Shown here: one piece after another, positions 6,028 through 12,023 of the stretch
How positions within the stretch are numbered: the first letter of the stretch is position 1
Layout of the letters: each line of letters opens with the position of its first letter
From: JAUVXJ01 sp034430275
GTDB taxonomy: Bacteria > Chloroflexota > Anaerolineae > UBA7937 > B3-Chlor
NCBI GenBank assembly: GCA_034430275.1
Contig: DAOUEW010000094.1
Span: forward strand, 1 to 18,081
Reading direction: 5' to 3'
DNA length: 18,081 nucleotides
Made by a program: the position numbers and the translations under genes
The notes under the pieces: generated by a model
Seen by the model: only the letters and a program-made list of their open reading frames with translations
The model's database searches: none
Told to the model about the DNA's origin: nothing

Positions 6028-8781
6028 CTACGGACCCCTGAGCCACACAAGGATGCTGGGAAGGAGCCCCAGGACGAGCCCCAGCAACAGCAAAAAGACC
6101 CTCACCGGCGGTCCCTCCCACCCCAGGAGAATCGTTGGGTTCAGCAAACCAAGTCCGAAGAGTAGATAGCCTACGAGACCGAGACCGACGCCGTAGAGGA
6201 TGAGCTGGACCTCGCGCTCCCAGCCCTTCCTTCGACCTCTGCGCATCTGGGCACCAGCCACGTTTCCCAGCACCGTGCCTACGCTCGCCAGCAGAAAGTC
6301 GAGCCAGTCTACAGGGCGCCCCACCGGCTCGACGATGGGTTCAAGAGTCGGGGTTGGCTCAGGAGTGGGGGTCGGAGGAGGCACGTACCGTGTGGCCGTG
6401 GGGGTGGGGCTTGGTGTAGCGGTCGCCGTCGGGGTGAAAGTGGGCAGAGGCGTAACGGGTACCACCACGCGTACGCTGAGCGGTTCCGATGTCACCTCTC
6501 CACTCGATGCACTCACCGTCATCAAACCGGCAGGAGCGGGCGCGCCCAGCCAGAAGCTGGCGCTTGCCGCCCCTTTCACCGTATCGGTCACGACCTGCGG
6601 CTCCACGAACACGTCGCCCTCGAGATAGGCACCTCTGAACTCAACCTTGGTACCATCCGGTACCGGGTGGCCGTTCCGGTCCACGATCACGCTGGTCCGC
6701 ACGACGAGCGGCTCGCCACCCACATACAGGTCCGCGGTTTCAGGGGGAGATAGTCTTTCCAGAGTCATGGTCTGATCAGGTGCCGGCACCAAGGCATTCG
6801 CCAGTTCGTAGCCGACGGCTTCTATGCTCACGGGCGAGATGCCCGTGGCCGCTACCTCGGGCTGAAAGAGTGGCGTCAGGGACACCTCAACGCTGGGGCC
6901 GGCTCTGCCATACACCGCATAGTAGGCCGTCAGTTTGCTCACCTCGGTGCTGTCAAGGTGATAGGGAGCATCGTAGGCGATGGCCACGACCGTCTTCTCG
7001 GCAAGGTAGTACTCCCTTTCGGCCAGAAGCTCCCTGACAGCTCTCGAAGCTGGGAATTCGTCGGGATTGTAGTCGGCCAGTGCCAAGATAATCCACTCTG
7101 CCTCTTGGATGCGCCCCTCGACCAATGCTGCATCCTCTTCACCCAAGGTACGGCCTATCCAATCGTGAATCTGGGCGAAGCTGAGCGTGCTAATCCTTGC
7201 TGCGCTGACCTGAGCTGTACCGTCTGGGCCGTAGAGGCCAAGCAGGGTGCTCTGCACACCTCCGCCTGCGAACGCCGGGCTTTCGTAGCACCCTTCGAAG
7301 CACTCCAGAATGAGAACATCGTCTTCCTGTGTGGGGGGAGACGGCAGAGTCGTTCCCGCTCCCTCCCCCACTGGGTGTAGGAGGGTGAGTGCGTCCGCCA
7401 CCATCGCCCACACGGAATCAGTCGCGTGTCCAACCGTTTGAACGGCCTCTTGTTCCACCACGAGCACATCATCCAGAGTCAAGTTGGGATACAGCGCGAT
7501 CTTAGCCTGGAGTATCTTTCTTACTGACTCATCTACTCTCTGTCGGAACTCCGAGTCCTCATTGTACTTCTCTTTGAAGTACTCGATGGTATCGACGATG
7601 TTCGAGAGATCCTCCACCTCCCAATCCTCACCCAGAGAGAAGTTGACCAGTGGGAGAATGTCGTTCCCCGCCAACAGCGCCTCTCGAGCGATACGCTGAC
7701 CGGGGAAGTCCGCTGGCGGGGCATCATAGTATCTCTTGATGGCATCGGCACCAAGTACGTCCGCGACCAGCAAACCGTTCGCCCGCCAGGCGGCGAACTC
7801 GGGCAGCGCCATAGCCCTTTGGAGACCTTCCTGGTCCAGGGTCAGGGGATTCGCGGTAGACCCTGCACTCTCGGAGAGTGCTTCGCACCTGGCGTGGCCG
7901 ACCATCAAGGCATCGGTCGTCCCCAGAGGGTCGTTTGCGCTGTACCTGGCAACGGCGGCAAAAGGCACCAAATCCAGGGCCCTCAGCTCTTCGAGCGTCC
8001 TGTTGATGGTGGTCACCTCGGCCTGGGGGTCTCGGCCATCGCCGCCAAGGCCCGGGAAATGCTTGGACACTGTAGCTACCTTGCCGTCGCTTCCCTGGTG
8101 CACTCCCCTCACGTACGCACGCCCCAGGCGCCCAACCCAATCCGGATTCCCTCCCAACACCCGTACGCCAAGATCTCCCCGCTCACCTGATCTCGGGCTG
8201 TCCAACACATCGAGCACGGGCCCGAGTAGCATGTTGACGCCCACCGCGCCCAGTTCCCGGCCTACGATCTCCCCCATGGCCTGGGCGTTCTCTTCGCTCC
8301 ACGAGGCACCAATAGCCATGTTGGATAACACAGGTGTGAAGCCAGACCGCAACTCTGTGTGGGGATAGCCGTTTCCCTCCTGCTCCACAGCCAAGTACAA
8401 CGGGATGAAGACTTCGTTGCCGTCAACCATGCGGCTGTTGGCCCGAAAGGCAAGCTGTTGCAGGTCGTTGGTGAGGCGCGCCACTTGTAGCGGCAGTGGC
8501 TGGTCACCCTGGTTGTTGATGTTGCCCCTGGATTCCGAGATCAGTATCCCGCCGATCCTGTACTCGACGATGAGCCGGGCGATGCTGCTCTCGTCTGAAG
8601 TTTCCACACCGGGAAAATCCACCATGAACAACTGGCCGACTCTATCATCGACCGTCATCATCGCCATCAGGCTGTCCACAGATACGACACCCTGGGCGGA
8701 CGCCGCGCGGGGCAACGACAGAGCGAGGATGCAACACGCTAGCGCTGCTCTCAAGAGCATGGGGATTGCCCGCTTGTTCAA
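6028..8781 (-). CDS. GH3-like protein with Ig-like domain, Thr/Pro linker and C-terminal membrane helices
   Basis: A 917-residue envelope protein: signal peptide (1-29); GH3 N-terminal TIM-barrel-like domain (about 35-350); a GH3 C-terminal-like alpha/beta region (about 360-660); an Ig-like beta domain (about 675-772); a Thr/Pro-rich linker (773-818); and two or three hydrophobic helices (about 825-842, 858-880, 894-914). GH3 marks are KHFPG (240-244) and LLVADVLGADAI, where Asp341 sits at the usual nucleophile position. The family contains beta-N-acetylglucosaminidases and beta-glucosidases. However, the usual GHG...D-S-H loop reads GLGGDGRDPQ, so the catalytic His of NagZ-type enzymes is missing. 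The substrate is uncertain and activity may be altered. The TTG start is supported by AGGAGAGG 7 nt upstream and the basic MNKR; an in-frame ATG seven codons later is the alternative. It is the second gene of an operon with the aminopeptidase. Confidence 0.88.
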   Translation of the reverse strand: MNKRAIPMLLRAALACCILALSLPRAASAQGVVSVDSLMAMMTVDDRVGQLFMVDFPGVETSDESSIARLIVEYRIGGILISESRGNINNQGDQPLPLQVARLTNDLQQLAFRANSRMVDGNEVFIPLYLAVEQEGNGYPHTELRSGFTPVLSNMAIGASWSEENAQAMGEIVGRELGAVGVNMLLGPVLDVLDSPRSGERGDLGVRVLGGNPDWVGRLGRAYVRGVHQGSDGKVATVSKHFPGLGGDGRDPQAEVTTINRTLEELRALDLVPFAAVARYSANDPLGTTDALMVGHARCEALSESAGSTANPLTLDQEGLQRAMALPEFAAWRANGLLVADVLGADAIKRYYDAPPADFPGQRIAREALLAGNDILPLVNFSLGEDWEVEDLSNIVDTIEYFKEKYNEDSEFRQRVDESVRKILQAKIALYPNLTLDDVLVVEQEAVQTVGHATDSVWAMVADALTLLHPVGEGAGTTLPSPPTQEDDVLILECFEGCYESPAFAGGGVQSTLLGLYGPDGTAQVSAARISTLSFAQIHDWIGRTLGEEDAALVEGRIQEAEWIILALADYNPDEFPASRAVRELLAEREYYLAEKTVVAIAYDAPYHLDSTEVSKLTAYYAVYGRAGPSVEVSLTPLFQPEVAATGISPVSIEAVGYELANALVPAPDQTMTLERLSPPETADLYVGGEPLVVRTSVIVDRNGHPVPDGTKVEFRGAYLEGDVFVEPQVVTDTVKGAASASFWLGAPAPAGLMTVSASSGEVTSEPLSVRVVVPVTPLPTFTPTATATPSPTPTATRYVPPPTPTPEPTPTLEPIVEPVGRPVDWLDFLLASVGTVLGNVAGAQMRRGRRKGWEREVQLILYGVGLGLVGYLLFGLGLLNPTILLGWEGPPVRVFLLLLGLVLGLLPSILVWLRGP

Positions 8782-8788
8782 AGGGTGT

Positions 8789-8796
8789 CCTCTCCT
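8789..8796 (-). promoter_or_regulatory. ribosome binding site for the TTG start of the GH3-like gene
   Basis: On the - strand AGGAGAGG is followed by 7 nt and TTG at 8781. It lies in the 18-nt gap after the aminopeptidase stop, supporting both the TTG start and co-transcription. Confidence 0.7.
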
Positions 8797-8799
8797 AGC

Positions 8800-9879
8800 T
8801 CAATAGACCCACTGGCCATCTTTCTGGACGAGAGTCCCGTCGAGGTAGATCTCTCCCCCGACACGAAGGTCCTTGATCATGTCCCAATGAATGCCCGATT
8901 CGTTCTCGCTCCCGGTCTGTGGGTAGCCTCTGCCCAACGCCACGTGTACAGTGCCGCCTATCTTCTCGTCGAACAGGATGTTCTTGATGAAGCGATCGAT
9001 CTTGTAGTTGTTGCCGAGCCCTAGTTCGCCTACGTAGCGTGATCCAGCGTCCAAGTCCAGCAGTGCCAGCAGATAGTCCTCTCCCTTGTCGGCAGTGGCC
9101 TTTACTACCTGGCCGTCCTCGAACCACAGATGGACGCCTACAACCTCGCGCCCCCCAAAAGCTGGATAGATGGCGGGGTAGCTGAACCTGATGTGTCCCT
9201 CAACGCTGTCCTCCGCTGGCCCCGTGAACACCTCACCGTCAGGCATGTTCACTCTGCCATCCGCACTGATGAACGTGCGCCCGCCTACGTTCATTCTGAG
9301 CTCTGTGTCTTCCCCTTTGATGACCACCTCACTGCCCGCATCGAACAGAGCTCTGAGGGCTTGCTGCTCCACGGCGATCTGGTCCCAGTCCTGATCCATC
9401 GCGTCGTACACGAACGACTCGAATTTGCTCAACGACATCTCCGCATCCTGAGCAGCACCAGGGGTTGGATAGAGAGTGACGACCCATCGGGTGTTGTCGG
9501 TGAGATACGCTCGCACCTTCGCGTCTGACCTGCGCCACTGAGCCACTCTCGCTGCCTCAAAACCACTCATCAACTTGGTGTTGACTGAGGCCAGTATCTG
9601 GATGTACACGTCTGTTTGTTGGGCAAGCTGCATGTGCAGAGAAGGGAACATGCCGAGGCGCTGCTCCGATGCCTCCTCGATCAGCGCCTCTCTGATCTCT
9701 TCCAGCTCTATGCGTGTGAAGATCTCGCCAGCTTCCCTTTGCAGCAAGCGACGGTAGACTTCCACGACCAGCGGCTTGGCTAGCTCGCTGTACGCCAGGA
9801 TCTGAACGGTGTCGCCTTTCTCAACTTGGGTGCAGTAGTCTACCAGGATCGCGGCCAGTCTCTTCACCCTCGGGTCCAT
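8800..9879 (-). CDS. M29-family aminopeptidase (AmpS/aminopeptidase T-like)
   Basis: A 359-residue metallo-aminopeptidase. The five metal ligands expected in peptidase family M29 can be placed: Glu216 in DGEVFTGP, Glu285 in YVGELGLGNN, His312 in VHVALG, and His331/Asp333 in SGIHWDMI, with the conserved Tyr in GRGYP. The family removes N-terminal residues from peptides in the cytosol with broad specificity, and no signal peptide is present here. It is shorter than the roughly 410 residues of AmpS-type enzymes, mainly in the N-terminal half. ATG 9879 is preferred with GGAGG 7 nt upstream; an adjacent GTG at 9882 is only 4 nt away. A strong promoter lies upstream, and the GH3-like gene follows 18 nt after the stop, so the two probably form one transcript. 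Confidence 0.92.
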   Translation of the reverse strand: MDPRVKRLAAILVDYCTQVEKGDTVQILAYSELAKPLVVEVYRRLLQREAGEIFTRIELEEIREALIEEASEQRLGMFPSLHMQLAQQTDVYIQILASVNTKLMSGFEAARVAQWRRSDAKVRAYLTDNTRWVVTLYPTPGAAQDAEMSLSKFESFVYDAMDQDWDQIAVEQQALRALFDAGSEVVIKGEDTELRMNVGGRTFISADGRVNMPDGEVFTGPAEDSVEGHIRFSYPAIYPAFGGREVVGVHLWFEDGQVVKATADKGEDYLLALLDLDAGSRYVGELGLGNNYKIDRFIKNILFDEKIGGTVHVALGRGYPQTGSENESGIHWDMIKDLRVGGEIYLDGTLVQKDGQWVY

Positions 9880-9928
9880 CACGCCACCTCCCTTCTGTCA
9901 CCGATCACCAGTCCTTAGCCCCGTTGGG

Positions 9929-9957
9929 ATTTTACCGCAATGGCCCTTTCGTGTCAA
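9929..9957 (-). promoter_or_regulatory. sigma-70-type promoter for the aminopeptidase-GH3 operon
   Basis: On the - strand: TTGACA (9957-9952), a 17-nt spacer, then TAAAAT (9934-9929). Perfect -35, 5/6 -10. It predicts a start near 9922 and a leader of about 43 nt. Confidence 0.8.
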
Positions 9958-10259
9958 CAACTGCGCTCTGGGAAGACACCACTGCGCGTTCCGAAGTAGA
10001 GTCAAGCGTACCCCGGGCAGTCACTCCGGTCCGGGCTGACGCTGGAGTATAACGATGGGGAAACTGGGCTGTCGCTTGCGCGGGGGAAGGATAACAACTG
10101 TCCCGATACTGGCGTAGGTCAAGACCGCAGCAGGAAGACGGAACGAACCCCGCTCCCAGGGCGCGAAGCACCGCCTACCAGGAGGGCTGGTTTTGCCGGG
10201 CCGGAGCGTTTGTCCGTTACTCGCCTCCTAGCTTCGGCAATGCCAACAATCGAAGGCAC

Positions 10260-10299
10260 CGCTGCTGGGCGGCTCCGATGTCTCCTCCGCCCGGCAGCG
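10260..10299. repeat. 13-bp inverted repeat, strong stem-loop
   Basis: CGCTGCTGGGCGG (10260-10272) pairs with CCGCCCGGCAGCG (10287-10299), with only one G-U type pair, around a 14-nt loop. This GC-rich stem is the strongest in the unassigned stretch. No T-run follows on either strand, so it is not a standard terminator. Confidence 0.65.
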
Positions 10300-10341
10300 C
10301 CCTTCGCAGAAGTTGGGGTGTAAGCCCCATGTACTACACGC

Positions 10342-10377
10342 TTGACGTACACCTAGGGACAGGACACGGTACGTCAA
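10342..10377. repeat. 9-bp perfect inverted repeat TTGACGTAC / GTACGTCAA
   Basis: TTGACGTAC (10342-10350) and GTACGTCAA (10369-10377) are perfect reverse complements 18 nt apart. They may form an RNA stem or a split operator. Each arm begins like a -35 box on opposite strands, but no -10 follows at the right spacing. Confidence 0.55.
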
Positions 10378-10381
10378 CTCC

Positions 10382-10401
10382 ACACCCGGGTCGAACCACG
10401 C
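10382..10401. repeat. imperfect direct repeat, copy 1 (copy 2 at 10457-10475)
   Basis: Both copies begin ACACCCGGG and end CCACGC, separated by a short variable middle (TCGAA in copy 1, GACG in copy 2). They lie about 75 nt apart in the same orientation. They may be protein-binding sites or parts of related RNA helices. Confidence 0.35.
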
Positions 10402-10512
10402 AACAGCGTTCTCCGTCAGTCGGACAGCTAGCCTACTAGGTGACGTGGCTGCTCTGACACCCGGGGACGCCACGCGCTGGTCCAAGATTGCTCACGGAAC
10501 CCCAGCCTCAGA

Positions 10513-10532
10513 GGCCGGTTCGGAGACTGGCC
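10513..10532. repeat. 7-bp hairpin
   Basis: GGCCGGT (10513-10519), loop TCGGAG, ACTGGCC (10526-10532): seven pairs with one G-U. A further minor structure inside the unassigned stretch. Confidence 0.4.
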
Positions 10533-10727
10533 CACACCGATGTCGGCGACACGCTCTTGGGCCTTTCGACAGGGAGGTGCAACCACGTCCCCTGCCTGGG
10601 GCACCCCGCTTGCCTAGGTCGCGCCGACGCCGGGGCGGACCCTTGGGTGCCTCATACGCGCGCCGACTCCGAACGGCCGCCGGTCCGAAGGACCTCACTG
10701 GAGCTGTACATGTCTTCCAGACAAAGG

Positions 10728-10976
10728 CTATCCGTAGGCTGCCTTCAATTCCTCCTTGACCAGCTCCTGAACCTCACGCAGCAGTTCCGGATATCCTGCG
10801 TAGCCCAGCCTTTGAGCGAACCTCGTCACCGTGGCTGGATCCACCTCGAGGCGCTGCGAGAGCGCAGACCCGTTCATGAAAGCGGCCTCTCGGTACTCCT
10901 GCGTCAGGAAGTCGGCGATCCTCTTCTGGTTCCGTCCTAGTCTGGCGTAGTGTTGTGCGATCCTTTCCCGAAACAT
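10728..10976 (-). CDS. stand-alone RpiR/MurR-type helix-turn-helix protein (no SIS domain)
   Basis: An 82-residue protein that matches the N-terminal HTH_6 domain of RpiR/MurR regulators along its whole length: LGRNQKRIADFLTQEYREAAFMNGSALSQRLEVDPATVTRFAQRLGYAGYPELLREVQELV. Full family members are about 280 residues, with a C-terminal SIS domain that binds a phosphosugar. Here the frame ends cleanly after KEELKAAYG, and I find no SIS remnant downstream in any frame. ATG 10976 has an excellent AAGGAGGG 5 nt upstream and its own promoter, so it looks like an intact short gene rather than debris. Without SIS it may dimerise differently and may not sense a sugar phosphate directly. It is divergent from the glycosyltransferase, which it may regulate (inference). 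Confidence 0.85.
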   Translation of the reverse strand: MFRERIAQHYARLGRNQKRIADFLTQEYREAAFMNGSALSQRLEVDPATVTRFAQRLGYAGYPELLREVQELVKEELKAAYG

Positions 10977-11026
10977 GGATACCCTCCTTTGCCTTCTGCA
11001 TCTAAGTATGGGATCGAGGGGACGCC

Positions 11027-11046
11027 GACCCCGCCTAGTCGGGGTC
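11027..11046 (-). other. 7-bp GC-rich hairpin at the 5' end of the RpiR-like transcript
   Basis: GACCCCG (11027-11033) and CGGGGTC (11040-11046) pair perfectly around a 6-nt loop. If transcription starts near 11050, this stem begins within the first few bases of the leader. Such 5' stems can stabilise mRNA; attenuation is also possible. No T-run is present. Confidence 0.5.
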
Positions 11047-11056
11047 CTCAACGTCC

Positions 11057-11085
11057 ATTATATCCTATCTAGCGTCGTTGCGCAA
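11057..11085 (-). promoter_or_regulatory. sigma-70-type promoter for the RpiR-like gene
   Basis: On the - strand: TTGCGC (11085-11080), a 17-nt spacer, then TATAAT (11062-11057), a perfect -10. It predicts a start near 11050 and a leader of about 74 nt. Confidence 0.72.
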
Positions 11086-11158
11086 ATCGGAATCGGGTGG
11101 TGCCAAATCGGCCCGGGAGGTGTGTCCGCTGCCTCACCGAGACCCATTCCCAGCGCCG

Positions 11159-11172
11159 CCAGACTTGTCTGG
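11159..11172. promoter_or_regulatory. operator-like dyad CCAGAC-TT-GTCTGG
   Basis: A perfect 6+6 inverted repeat with a 2-nt centre lies between the divergent promoters of the RpiR-like gene and the glycosyltransferase, 39 nt upstream of the latter's -35. Its size and symmetry fit a dimeric regulator; which protein binds is unknown. Confidence 0.4.
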
Positions 11173-11211
11173 AGCAGCTGGCTCGGTCAAGGACCTCACC
11201 TGCCCAACCTC

Positions 11212-11240
11212 TTGCACTCGACCTGCCCTGCCTGTATAAT
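11212..11240 (+). promoter_or_regulatory. sigma-70-type promoter for the glycosyltransferase-fusion operon
   Basis: TTGCAC (11212-11217), a 17-nt spacer, then TATAAT (11235-11240), a perfect -10. It predicts a start near 11247 and a leader of about 30 nt. Confidence 0.75.
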
Positions 11241-11276
11241 CGTCAGCATATCTGCAGCAACCGAGAGTACAGAACC

Positions 11277-12023
11277 ATGAAGACCGTGGTGATTATGCCG
11301 ACCTACAATGAAGCCGACAATCTCGTCCAGATAGTCGCTGAGTTGATGACTCTGGACGTGGAGGGCCTCGAGATACTGATCATCGACGACAACTCGCCCG
11401 ATGGAACAGGCGAGATTGCAGACGGGCTTGCGTCCCAGTATGCCAATCGGGTGCACGTGATCCACCGCCAAGGGAAGATGGGGCTCGGAACCGCCTATGT
11501 CACAGGCTTCCACCGCGCGCTGGAATCTGACGCGGACTACATAGTCCAGATGGATGCGGATTTCTCGCACTCCCCGTCCTATATCCCCACGTTCCTCGAC
11601 GCGATGAGCGACTGTGACCTGGTGGTCGGGTCTCGCTACGTCGCCGGGGGGGGAGTGGACGAACGCTGGAGCCCCTGGCGCCGCTTCCTAAGTTGGGGCG
11701 GAAACGCCTACGCTCGTCTCGTCACTGGACTTCGCATCAATGACGCCACAGGCGGCTTCAGGTGTTTCAGGCACCAGGCGCTCCGCGAACTCGACCTCGA
11801 TCGTATTAGCTCCGAGGGATACGCCTTCCAGATAGAGGTCGCCTACGCATGCCAGAAGACTGGCCTCCGGCTCTGCGAGATCCCCATCTACTTCGAGGAT
11901 CGATCTATGGGTCTGTCCAAGATGAGTTCGCGCATCATCTTGGAGGCTATGTGGCGTGTGTGGCAGATGAGATGGCACTACCGGGACGTGCAGCCACACA
12001 CTACGAGCAGGGGTAGTAGTTGA
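11277..12023 (+). CDS. GT2 polyprenyl-phosphate sugar synthase (DPM1-like)
   Basis: A 248-residue family 2 glycosyltransferase closest in pattern to dolichyl/polyprenyl-phosphate mannose synthases of the short, soluble DPM1 type. Visible motifs are VVIMPTYNEADNL at the N-terminus, IIDDNSPDGTGE (nucleotide-binding Asp residues 37-38), GLGTAYVTGF, the metal-binding DAD at 93-95 (QMDADFSHSP), VVGSRY (117-121) and DATGGFRCF. The family moves a sugar from GDP-mannose or UDP-glucose to a polyprenyl phosphate at the inner face of the membrane. No transmembrane helix is present. The basic motif FEDRSMGLSKM near the C-terminus is typical. The Shine-Dalgarno is weak, but a good promoter sits 37 nt upstream. 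Its TGA overlaps the TTG start of the next gene, so this enzyme probably supplies the lipid-linked sugar for the fusion protein. Confidence 0.92.
   Translation: MKTVVIMPTYNEADNLVQIVAELMTLDVEGLEILIIDDNSPDGTGEIADGLASQYANRVHVIHRQGKMGLGTAYVTGFHRALESDADYIVQMDADFSHSPSYIPTFLDAMSDCDLVVGSRYVAGGGVDERWSPWRRFLSWGGNAYARLVTGLRINDATGGFRCFRHQALRELDLDRISSEGYAFQIEVAYACQKTGLRLCEIPIYFEDRSMGLSKMSSRIILEAMWRVWQMRWHYRDVQPHTTSRGSS
12009..12013 (+). promoter_or_regulatory. Shine-Dalgarno for the fusion gene, inside the GT2 gene
   Basis: AGGGG lies 6 nt before the TTG at 12020, within the last codons of the glycosyltransferase. With the 3-base TTGA overlap it points to translational coupling. Confidence 0.5.

Larger units (their letters stand above)
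9958..10727. other. unassigned ~770-nt stretch with strong inverted repeats, no convincing protein
   Basis: This stretch lies between the aminopeptidase promoter and the stop of the RpiR-like gene. Every open frame I read in it is short, Arg/Pro/Ser-rich, lacks a ribosome binding site at a usable distance and resembles no protein I know; none continues the RpiR gene into a SIS domain. It contains several inverted repeats (10260-10299, 10342-10377, 10513-10532), an imperfect direct repeat (10382-10401 and 10457-10475), and repeated CTAG tetranucleotides, usually rare in bacterial coding DNA. It could be a structured RNA, a regulatory or decayed region, or a long 3' region of the RpiR transcript. 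I looked for RNase P RNA, tmRNA, SRP RNA, T-box and tRNA signatures and found none. Confidence 0.5.

Noticed and set aside
10177..10194. Terminator-like ACCAG-GAGGG-CTGGT followed by TTT
   Set aside because: The 5-bp stem is weak, the T-run is short, and no + strand gene ends nearby.
10385..10401. tRNA-like T-arm (GGGTCGAACC, or GGTTCGACC on the - strand)
   Set aside because: No matching acceptor, D or anticodon stems surround it, and the bases beside the loop do not pair as a T-stem.
9958..10727. RNase P RNA, tmRNA, SRP RNA, T-box or cobalamin riboswitch in the gap
   Set aside because: I looked on both strands for the conserved cores (such as GAGGAAAGTCCGG, an alanine-rich tag with a stop, GGAAGGNAGCAGC, GGGTGGNACCGCG). 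Only fragments such as GTCCGGGCT at about 10031 occur, without the rest.
10445..10759. Open frames in the gap on + and - strands
   Set aside because: Composition is Arg/Pro-rich, no usable ribosome binding site is present, and the frames overlap each other and the RpiR-like gene.
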